Source of the DNA: Candidatus Cloacimonadota bacterium
GTDB lineage: Bacteria; Cloacimonadota; Cloacimonadia; Cloacimonadales; JAOZMQ01
DNA length: 8,403 nucleotides
Reading direction: 5' to 3'
Assembly (NCBI GenBank): GCA_029934195.1
Contig: JAOZMQ010000048.1
Coordinates: forward strand, 3,944-12,346
The notes beneath the pieces were generated by a model. That model saw only the letters and a list, made by a program, of their open reading frames with translations. It was not told where the DNA came from and did not search any database. This document shows positions 1 through 5,676 of the stretch, piece after piece (within the stretch, counting starts at the first letter, position 1; every line of letters begins with the position of its first letter). A program made the translations under genes and the position numbers.

Positions 1-1105
1 TTAATTTTCCATTGCTCCATTGATTCATAAAAGCAATCAATTCTTGTCTATTCGGTGAGTAAGAATTTCTAACATAAAAACCGGAAGTTGAAACACCGGA
101 AGCAAGACATTCTTTTAATGATAGACCGGAGAGCCAGCCGTTACAAAATCCAGCATTGAAGTTATCACCTGCTCCGGTAGTTAATTTTGGTTTCTTCGTG
201 TAAGGTCCGTCAAACCATTCGGTTTTATTTTTTGTAGCTGCGACAGCTCCTTCCAATGGATGGATAACTACAGATGAAATATCCATAATATTTCTGATAA
301 ATGTTGCTCGTTCTATCAAATCATCTGTTTGTTTTCCTAAGATTTCAGCAATTTGTTTGGATTCATTTTTATTCAAACCAAGGATAATATCCGCATTTGA
401 TTGCATTTTTTTTATTAAAAATATTACTTCCTTAATATCTTCTTGAGAACGTTTTTTGGGGTCAGCTAAATCAAAAAAGCATAAAGGTCGGTTTTCTATT
501 TCTGCAAAAAGACTATCAAATCCAATGATAATAGAATTCATTTCTGATAATGATGTCCAATTTGTAAATGCTACAAAATCTATTGATTTCATTAATGAGA
601 GCAATTTTTTTCTTGGTAATAATTTTAGGATATTTTCATAATTAACTTCTGTTAGATTATTCATTTTTCCAAACATTATTTTCCCGTCAAAAAATTCTAA
701 AGCATCGGTATGACCGGGTTCTGTAAGTGTTATAACAGATTCACATTTTTTAGCAAATTCTTGAAATATAGGTATGATTTTTTTTGTTCCTAAAGCTCCA
801 ATATAATGAGTTAGATATCCTTGAGCAATTAAAGCATTTGCCATAATTGGACCATTTCCTCCTAATTTAACTTGCTGAGGAACTAACTCAATATTTGAGC
901 TTAAGCCAGAAGCCGAAGCAATTCTATTCGCAAAATCTATAATTCTATTGATTCTCGAAAATTCTGTAAACGTTTTTTTTTCATCAACAACATGAATAAT
1001 TTCATCAATAAAACCATCGAAACCAACCAAGATTTTTTTAGTAACTTTGCCGGTTTGTAGTTTGATTGCTATTTTTTTTAAAACTTTATTTTGATTGGAT
1101 AGCAA
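1..1105 (-). CDS. PfkB-family carbohydrate kinase (3' end cut by window edge)
   Basis: The frame stays open from 1105 to the left edge: 368 codons are visible and no stop is reached. It is a ribokinase-like (PfkB) kinase, expected to phosphorylate a sugar or nucleoside with ATP in the cytoplasm. Visible signatures are the N-terminal strand VGFDGFIDEI (residues 27-36), the glycine-rich substrate motif LGGNGP (about 81-86), the NxxE metal/phosphate motif NKNE (245-248), and the PfkB signature TTGAGDNFNAGF with catalytic base Asp314. About 54 residues after that aspartate are present, so little is missing. The start is a TTG at 1103-1105 with GGAGAAG seven bases upstream; no in-frame ATG or GTG precedes the first conserved strand. 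This start lies inside the end of the protease gene (20-base overlap), implying a shared transcript and probable translational coupling. The substrate cannot be told; ribose, fructose, other sugars or nucleosides are all possible. Confidence 0.9.
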   Translation of the reverse strand, partial: MLSNQNKVLKKIAIKLQTGKVTKKILVGFDGFIDEIIHVVDEKKTFTEFSRINRIIDFANRIASASGLSSNIELVPQQVKLGGNGPIMANALIAQGYLTHYIGALGTKKIIPIFQEFAKKCESVITLTEPGHTDALEFFDGKIMFGKMNNLTEVNYENILKLLPRKKLLSLMKSIDFVAFTNWTSLSEMNSIIIGFDSLFAEIENRPLCFFDLADPKKRSQEDIKEVIFLIKKMQSNADIILGLNKNESKQIAEILGKQTDDLIERATFIRNIMDISSVVIHPLEGAVAATKNKTEWFDGPYTKKPKLTTGAGDNFNAGFCNGWLSGLSLKECLASGVSTSGFYVRNSYSPNRQELIAFMNQWSNGKL

Positions 1106-2345
1106 GTTTCTTCTCCAATTTTTTAATGAATTTAATTCTTTCCAAAACAGGTGGATGGCTATAGTTTAAAAAGACATTAAAAGGGTGTGGTGTAAGATTT
1201 GAAAGATTATTTATTGATAATTTTTTTAGAGCTTCAATAAAGTCCTTGAAGTTATTTGTCGTTGTAACTGAAAAAGAATCAGCTTCAAATTCATGTTTAC
1301 GCGATAGAAAATTCATTGCAATAGAAATTATTTTTGATATTGGAGAATAAAGAAATCCAAAAAAAGTAAGACTGGCATAAATTGAAATATTGTCCATACT
1401 GAAAGCAGAAAAAAGTAATTCATTCTTTAAGAAAATCGAGAGAATAAAAAGCATAAATCCGAGTTGTAATATTCCATAAATCATCATTTTATAAATGTGT
1501 TTCAGTTTAAAATGTCCCATTTCATGAGCCAATATTGAAAGAAGTTCAGCATTTGTATGTTTCTCAATCAAAGTATCATATAACACAATTCTGCGAAATT
1601 TCCCAAAACCTGTTAAAAAAGCATTACTTTTATTAGAACGTTTTGAACCGTCCATTGTAAAAATTCCTTTTAAGTTGAAATTATATTTCTGTGCATAATT
1701 GGTAATTGTTGTTTTCAATTCACCATCTTCAAGTGGTGTAAATTTATTGAAAAGGGGCATAATAAAAATTGGGAAAATTGTCATTAATAACATCTGAATA
1801 ATAGCTATTGCTCCCCAAACATAAAGCCATCCAAATTGACCGGTATGCTCAAATAAAAGGAAAATCAAAGACAGAATTGGGATGCCAATTATAGATCCAA
1901 TAAGTAATCCTTTTAATTTATCGAAGAAAAAAGTTTTTAATGTGGTTCTATTGAGTCCGTATTTTGTTTCTATGATAAAGGTTCTCCACAATTCAAATGG
2001 GAGTGAAATTATAGAGGAAGCAAAGACAATTATTCCAATAAAAATTAATCCGGATATTATCTCACCAAAACCAAATGATCTTGCTATATTATCAGCAATA
2101 TTAAACCACCCAAAAATTATTGCAGGTATAATTATCATTAAATTTATTGTACTATCTACTAAACCGAAAAAACTATTTTCTTTTGAATAACTCTGAGATT
2201 TAGTATATTTTTCTTGATCATAATATCCTATCAACTCAGTAGGTAATTCTTTGGACAATGTTTTATTGTTTAAAAATTCAACAATTACATCTAAAACATA
2301 CTCAGTAATAAGAAATAATAGTATAAAAAATAAGTAAAAATTCAT
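1086..2345 (-). CDS. M48 family (Ste24/CAAX protease 1-type) membrane metalloprotease
   Basis: This is a 419-residue integral membrane zinc protease of the Ste24/CAAX prenyl protease 1 type. Bacterial members probably act in membrane-protein quality control rather than prenyl-protein processing. The N-terminal half holds hydrophobic membrane segments at about 1-24, 61-82, 95-115, 147-166 and 173-196, matching the M48 N-terminal helical domain. The catalytic half has MDGSKRSNKSNAFLTGFG (231-248), typical of the family, then zinc motif HEMGH (274-278, catalytic Glu275), two further hydrophobic stretches at about 287-306 and 321-345, and the third zinc ligand Glu352 in an ExxxD motif (352-356). 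The family's C-terminal SHPP motif is at 396-399. All catalytic residues are intact and the length is normal. The ATG at 2345 has AAAGGAG eight bases upstream. The gene is first in a unit with the PfkB kinase and is divergent from the small zinc-binding protein gene. Confidence 0.95.
   Translation of the reverse strand: MNFYLFFILLFLITEYVLDVIVEFLNNKTLSKELPTELIGYYDQEKYTKSQSYSKENSFFGLVDSTINLMIIIPAIIFGWFNIADNIARSFGFGEIISGLIFIGIIVFASSIISLPFELWRTFIIETKYGLNRTTLKTFFFDKLKGLLIGSIIGIPILSLIFLLFEHTGQFGWLYVWGAIAIIQMLLMTIFPIFIMPLFNKFTPLEDGELKTTITNYAQKYNFNLKGIFTMDGSKRSNKSNAFLTGFGKFRRIVLYDTLIEKHTNAELLSILAHEMGHFKLKHIYKMMIYGILQLGFMLFILSIFLKNELLFSAFSMDNISIYASLTFFGFLYSPISKIISIAMNFLSRKHEFEADSFSVTTTNNFKDFIEALKKLSINNLSNLTPHPFNVFLNYSHPPVLERIKFIKKLEKKLAIQSK
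1110..1116 (-). promoter_or_regulatory. Ribosome binding site deciding the TTG start of the PfkB kinase
   Basis: Read on the minus strand, GGAGAAG is followed after GGAG by seven bases and then TTG (1105-1103). This strong Shine-Dalgarno match lies inside the last codons of the protease gene. It is the main reason to accept a TTG start, because the frame has no ATG or GTG before the conserved VGFDGF strand. Confidence 0.7.
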
Positions 2346-2463
2346 ATAGAAATCTCCTTTTAATTACATAGTTTTTTTGTTGATTTTTTCGTAAAGAAAA
2401 ATGTAAATAAAAAATAAACTAATTGCCCAATTTTCATTGGTTTGTATAATAATATATTTTTGC

Positions 2464-2493
2464 TTGACTGATATTTAAGGCTTAATTGTTTTG
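2464..2493 (+). promoter_or_regulatory. Possible promoter for the 58-residue CxxC protein gene
   Basis: TTGACT at 2464-2469 is followed, 19 bases after its TTG, by TTGTTTTG (2486-2493). This loosely resembles the Bacteroidetes-type -33 TTTG / -7 TAnnTTTG arrangement, with one mismatch in the -7 element. It would place the RNA start near 2500 and leave the ribosome site at 2522-2525 in the leader. A conventional -10 (GATAAT, 2510-2515) is also present but would start RNA at or beyond the ribosome site. In such AT-rich DNA chance matches are common. Confidence 0.25.
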
Positions 2494-2531
2494 TGTTAAA
2501 AATTGTAAAGATAATGTCAGAGGAGTAATAG

Positions 2532-2708
2532 ATGGCAAAGAATAATCGAGGCAATGGATTAAATGCTATGCCTAATCACGGCAGAGGAACTTGTCCAATC
2601 TGTGGAAGAACCGGAGCGAAAATTCTCTGGGAAGTAAAAGACGGTGATACTACAATCAAAGTATGTAAACTCTGTCGAAAAAGAGACCCACAACAAGCAA
2701 AAGTATAA
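2532..2708 (+). CDS. Small basic two-CxxC (zinc-ribbon-like) protein
   Basis: This 58-residue frame opens at an ATG with AGGAG six bases upstream (2521-2525) and ends in TAA just before a strong terminator, so it has all the marks of a real small gene. The protein has two CxxC pairs, CPIC (Cys21/Cys24) and CKLC (Cys45/Cys48), spaced as in a zinc ribbon with a beta hairpin between them. Basic, glycine/asparagine-rich stretches lie on both sides (an N-terminal KNNRGNG segment and a C-terminal CRKRDPQQAKV tail). From this composition it could bind nucleic acid or ribosomes, in the manner of small zinc-ribbon ribosomal proteins, but I do not recognise it as any named ribosomal protein. It is divergent from the protease gene and has its own terminator, so it is probably a single-gene transcript. 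Confidence 0.88.
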   Translation: MAKNNRGNGLNAMPNHGRGTCPICGRTGAKILWEVKDGDTTIKVCKLCRKRDPQQAKV

Positions 2709-2730
2709 TTGATAAAAGAATAATATTTTT

Positions 2731-2758
2731 AGGTTGCTTTTTTAGCAGCCTTTTTTTT
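2731..2758 (+). terminator. Intrinsic terminator after the CxxC protein gene
   Basis: A seven-base-pair stem (AGGTTGC at 2731-2737 with GCAGCCT at 2745-2751, including one G-T wobble) encloses a seven-base loop and runs straight into eight Ts (2751-2758). It lies 22 bases after the stop codon. This is the clearest rho-independent terminator in the window. It separates the CxxC gene from the next gene, whose ATG is only 16 bases beyond the T run. Confidence 0.9.
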
Positions 2759-2774
2759 ATGGAAAGAATACTAT

Positions 2775-3032
2775 ATGAAATCTAAAATAATGAGTAATGA
2801 AGGGGAATTTATATTTCAATTTGATGAAAAGCAGATAATAATGTCTGCTTATTCAGCAAAGAAATTTCTAATTGAAATGAGGCAACAAATTATGAATTAT
2901 GAGAGCGAAAATGGAAAGATTATCATAAAAGGAAAAAAGAAAGCATATACTCAATCTTTGGTTGAGAATCTTTTTTATCGGAAGAAAGTATCAAAAAAAC
3001 TATTTGTAGCCAATACTAAAAAGAAAAAATAA
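2775..3032 (+). CDS. Hypothetical 85-residue lysine-rich protein
   Basis: I do not recognise this protein. It has 85 residues, with an N-terminal part of alternating hydrophobic residues (FIFQFDEKQIIMSAYSAKKF, about 12-31) that could form a strand-helix unit, and a strongly basic second half. That half contains KGKKKAY (about 52-58) and a terminal run of lysines, so nucleic-acid or ribosome binding is possible but unproven. There is no signal peptide, membrane segment or cysteine motif. The start ATG at 2775 has only a weak GGAAAG about eight bases upstream; an in-frame ATG at 2790 is an alternative. It sits immediately after the preceding gene's terminator, so it needs read-through or a promoter hidden in the T run. 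The amino acid pattern looks like a real protein, but support is limited to composition and context. Confidence 0.55.
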   Translation: MKSKIMSNEGEFIFQFDEKQIIMSAYSAKKFLIEMRQQIMNYESENGKIIIKGKKKAYTQSLVENLFYRKKVSKKLFVANTKKKK

Positions 3033-3148
3033 AATTCTCTTAATAAAAGTTATTTTGTAATAGCAACTTATAATTAGTTGTTGAAAAATAAGATAGATTC
3101 TTTTTGAGATAGTTATTTAGTGTCTTAACGGAAAAAAACTTTTTAACC

Positions 3149-3175
3149 ATGAAGGAAATGAAGTTAATGAAGAAA
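3149..3175 (+). repeat. Three imperfect tandem 9-mers (ATGAAGnnn)
   Basis: ATGAAGGAA, ATGAAGTTA and ATGAAGAAA follow each other without gaps, directly abutting repeat copy A. No open frame of useful length uses them. Confidence 0.5.
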
Positions 3176-3333
3176 GATTAATTGAAAAAGTATTTATTTT
3201 TCAGCTTCATAGAAGCGATATCTTTGTAACCCAATGCGTTAGCGTTGGATAAAGATAAAAAGAGAGCTAAGCTACAGAGTAGCGAAAAAAAAAGAAAACT
3301 TAGAAAAAGTTGGTTTTCGTTCAAGTACTACTT
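3173..3333 (-). repeat. Dispersed hairpin-rich repeat, copy A
   Basis: The reverse complement of this stretch aligns along its length with 8001-8159. The longest perfect block is 38 bases (3191-3228 against 8106-8143), and a second shared block covers the GCTAC-AGA-GTAGC hairpin (3271-3283). It keeps three small stem-loops: GCTTC/GAAGC (3204-3208 with 3212-3216), CCAA/TTGG around 3231-3248, and GCTAC/GTAGC. It lies about 200 bases upstream of mutA, facing away from it, and codes for nothing. Confidence 0.9.
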
Positions 3334-3533
3334 AACAAATCTTATGAAATAAAAAGTCATTCGAATTAATTTATTGAATTTTCATGAGAATAAATGTCAT
3401 TGAGTTTAATATTCAATTTTAGAAAAAAGAATTATAAGTTAGACTGAAAATGTTGTTTTGTAATAATGAGTGTTAAGTTAAGTTTCAAATGACGCAAAAG
3501 AAACCCACCTTTAATACCTAACTAATAAAAAAT

Positions 3534-3537
3534 GGAG
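3534..3537 (+). promoter_or_regulatory. Ribosome binding site favouring the second ATG of mutA
   Basis: GGAG at 3534-3537 lies six bases before the ATG at 3544, ideal spacing. The earlier in-frame ATG at 3532 overlaps this GGAG and is itself preceded only by A/T-rich sequence with no Shine-Dalgarno match. The start at 3544 is therefore preferred; using 3532 would add four residues (MEKK). Confidence 0.6.
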
Positions 3538-3543
3538 AAAAAA

Positions 3544-5676
3544 ATGGAGAAAAATCTGAAAAACAATGAGAATCATCTTCAAAGTTTATCTAATGAATTT
3601 CCTATTCCAACTAAAAAGGAATGGCGAGTAGCAGTTGATAAATTGCTGAAAGGTGCTCCTTATGAAAAAATAATGCTGACTAAAACTTATGAAGGTATTC
3701 AGCTTGAGCCAATGTATTTAAGGGAAGATGTGGAAAATCTACCAATAATTAATTCTCTCCCGGGATTTCCCCCTTATGTAAGAAGTTCACATTTGTTGGG
3801 TTACAAAAAGAAAGCTTGGGATATTGCTCAAGAAATTCCATTGCCAACAGCTGATGAATTTAATCAAGCAATTTTAAGTGATTTAAAAAGAGGTCAGACT
3901 GCTATCAATTTAATTCTCGATACAGCAACGAGAGATGGACTGGATCCGGATCAATCAATAAGTGGACGTGTTGGAGAAAATGGAACTTCAATTGCAAGTC
4001 TTTCCGATCTTAAAAAAGCACTTAATGGCGTCTATCTTGGAGCAGTTGACGTAAATATTGAAGCTTATTCTTCAGGGTATTTTTTCGGTGGTTTATTGGT
4101 TGCTCTTTATAAAAAACAGGGAATAGATTTCTCTCAATTAAAAGGGAATTTAGGAATTGATCCTATTGGAGAACTTGCAGAAAAAGGTTCTTTATCTATT
4201 TCTCTTGATGTAGCTTATGATGAAGTGAGTAAATTAATAAAATGGACATCGAGTAATGCTCAACAACTTAAAGCTTTTACGATTCATGGATATCCTTATA
4301 ATAATTCAGGAGCTTCGGCAGTTGAAGAATTAGGGTATATGATCGCTACAGCTACAGAATACATTAATCAAATGTTGGAACGCGGAATTGAAATTGATAC
4401 AATTGCTACAAATATAAAATTTTCTTTTTCTCTCGGTTCAAATTTCTTTATGGAAGTTGCTAAATTAAGAGCTGCCAGACTTCTTTGGGCAAATATAATT
4501 TCAAATTATGGTGGAAATGAAGAATCGCAAAAAATGATAATTCATGGTAGAACTTCATCTTTCAATAAAACAATTTATGATCCTTATGTGAATATGTTAA
4601 GAACAACAACAGAAGCATTATCCGGTGTTATTGGCGGTTGTGATAGTATGCATGTAAGTCCTTTTGATGAATCCGTTAGTTTACCAAATGAATTTTCTCG
4701 CAGAATTTCCAGAAACACACAACTTATTTTGAAAGATGAATGTAATCTTGATGCGGTTATTGATCCGGCTGGAGGTTCTTTTTATATTGAATCTTTGACA
4801 AATTCTCTCGCAGATGAAGCGTGGAAAATTTTCCAAAAAATTGAAGAATCCGGTTCAATATTAAAGGCTTTGAAAGATGGAATAATTCAAGATAGTATTG
4901 CTGAAACGGTTAAATTACGAAAGAAAAATCGTAATATTAGAAAGGATATTTTTCTTGGCACAAATATGTATGCAAATCTTTCGGAAGAACCACTTGAGGT
5001 TCGTAAACCTGATTTTGAAAAAATTTATGATACTCGTTCAAAAGAATTTGCTTCCATAAAAAAAGATACATTTGATTTTGATTCTTTTGATGGAATGGTT
5101 GATGCCTTTATAAATGGAATGACAATTGGGCAGGCAAATAAATACCAGAGATCTGAAGCTGTTCATTGCGGGATACCGGTTATTAAGCCATTAACAGCAT
5201 TTAGAATTACTGAAGACTTTGAAGAAATGAGACAAAAAGTAGAAAACTTTGCGATCAAAAAAGGTTCAGCACCAAAAGTATTTCTGGCAAATATGGGACC
5301 AATTCCTCAACACAAACCTCGTGCAGATTTCTCTACCGGATTTTTCCAAGTAGCAGGATTTGATGTCTTGTCAAATAACGGATTTTCTACAGTGGAAGAA
5401 GCAGCGGAAGCCACTGTTAAGTCAAATGCACCAATCGTTGTAATTTGCTCTACAGATAAAACTTATCCTGTTATTGTTCCTAAATTCTGTAAACTTATTA
5501 AAGATAAAAATCCTGAAACAATTATTGTGTTAGCAGGAAATCCAAAGGCTCAAATAGAAGAACATAAAAAATCCGGAGTCGATTATTTTATCTATTTGAG
5601 AGCCAATATTTATGAAATTTTATCAGGGCTGATTGAAAAGCTCATTATAGCTGATAATGATCAGGGAGGCAAATAA
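3544..5676 (+). CDS. mutA: Methylmalonyl-CoA mutase small (non-catalytic) subunit MutA
   Basis: This 710-residue protein is the partner of the catalytic subunit encoded next door; together they form the heterodimeric B12-dependent mutase interconverting succinyl-CoA and methylmalonyl-CoA. It has the same plan as MutB: a TIM-barrel mutase domain (about 30-420) with shared blocks such as RAARLLWANI (309-318) and VIDPAGGSFYIE (405-416), then a linker and a B12-binding-like domain (about 576-700). Catalytic features are lost. Where MutB has the DGHDRG cobalamin motif, this protein has PQHKPR (about 588-593). The MutB active-site His (SGYH) is replaced by Pro (HGYP, about 248-251), and the MutB Tyr89 position aligns with Glu97. 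It therefore has the structural role known for small subunits. It is longer than the roughly 620-640 residues I recall for several MutA proteins, mostly in the linker. The stop TAA overlaps mutB by one base. Confidence 0.95.
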   Translation: MEKNLKNNENHLQSLSNEFPIPTKKEWRVAVDKLLKGAPYEKIMLTKTYEGIQLEPMYLREDVENLPIINSLPGFPPYVRSSHLLGYKKKAWDIAQEIPLPTADEFNQAILSDLKRGQTAINLILDTATRDGLDPDQSISGRVGENGTSIASLSDLKKALNGVYLGAVDVNIEAYSSGYFFGGLLVALYKKQGIDFSQLKGNLGIDPIGELAEKGSLSISLDVAYDEVSKLIKWTSSNAQQLKAFTIHGYPYNNSGASAVEELGYMIATATEYINQMLERGIEIDTIATNIKFSFSLGSNFFMEVAKLRAARLLWANIISNYGGNEESQKMIIHGRTSSFNKTIYDPYVNMLRTTTEALSGVIGGCDSMHVSPFDESVSLPNEFSRRISRNTQLILKDECNLDAVIDPAGGSFYIESLTNSLADEAWKIFQKIEESGSILKALKDGIIQDSIAETVKLRKKNRNIRKDIFLGTNMYANLSEEPLEVRKPDFEKIYDTRSKEFASIKKDTFDFDSFDGMVDAFINGMTIGQANKYQRSEAVHCGIPVIKPLTAFRITEDFEEMRQKVENFAIKKGSAPKVFLANMGPIPQHKPRADFSTGFFQVAGFDVLSNNGFSTVEEAAEATVKSNAPIVVICSTDKTYPVIVPKFCKLIKDKNPETIIVLAGNPKAQIEEHKKSGVDYFIYLRANIYEILSGLIEKLIIADNDQGGK
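5664..5669 (+). promoter_or_regulatory. Strong ribosome binding site of mutB inside mutA
   Basis: GGGAGG lies within the last codons of mutA, six bases before the mutB ATG. With the TAATG stop-start overlap it favours translational coupling, which would keep the two subunits at equal levels. Confidence 0.85.

Larger units (their letters stand above)
3033..3531. other. Non-coding region upstream of mutA, containing repeat copy A
   Basis: No credible gene is seen here. The stretch holds a weak stem (3062-3068 with 3076-3082) without a T run, a short 9-base periodic run (3149-3175), and an inverted copy of the dispersed hairpin repeat (3173-3333). About 200 bases of AT-rich DNA follow before mutA. 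I find no cobalamin riboswitch signature there and no promoter I would defend. AATAAT at 3462-3467 could serve as a -10, but the -35 match is poor. Confidence 0.7.

Noticed and set aside
456..641. Plus-strand 61-codon open frame
   Set aside because: It lies wholly inside the PfkB kinase gene on the opposite strand, has no ribosome site and no recognisable protein features.
1882..2190. Plus-strand 102-codon open frame
   Set aside because: It is antisense to the membrane-segment part of the M48 protease; the hydrophobic composition is a mirror of that gene.
2360..2554. Minus-strand 64-codon open frame in the divergent intergenic region
   Set aside because: It overlaps the ribosome site and start of the CxxC protein gene, lacks a ribosome site of its own and has AT-driven composition.
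3062..3082. Stem-loop after the 85-residue protein gene as a terminator
   Set aside because: The stem is short (AGCAACT with AGTTGTT, including a wobble) and is followed by GAAAAATAAG, not a T run, in either direction.
3532..3543. First in-frame ATG of mutA as the start
   Set aside because: It has no Shine-Dalgarno match upstream, whereas the next ATG at 3544 has GGAG at six bases. The choice changes only four residues, so it remains a weak alternative.
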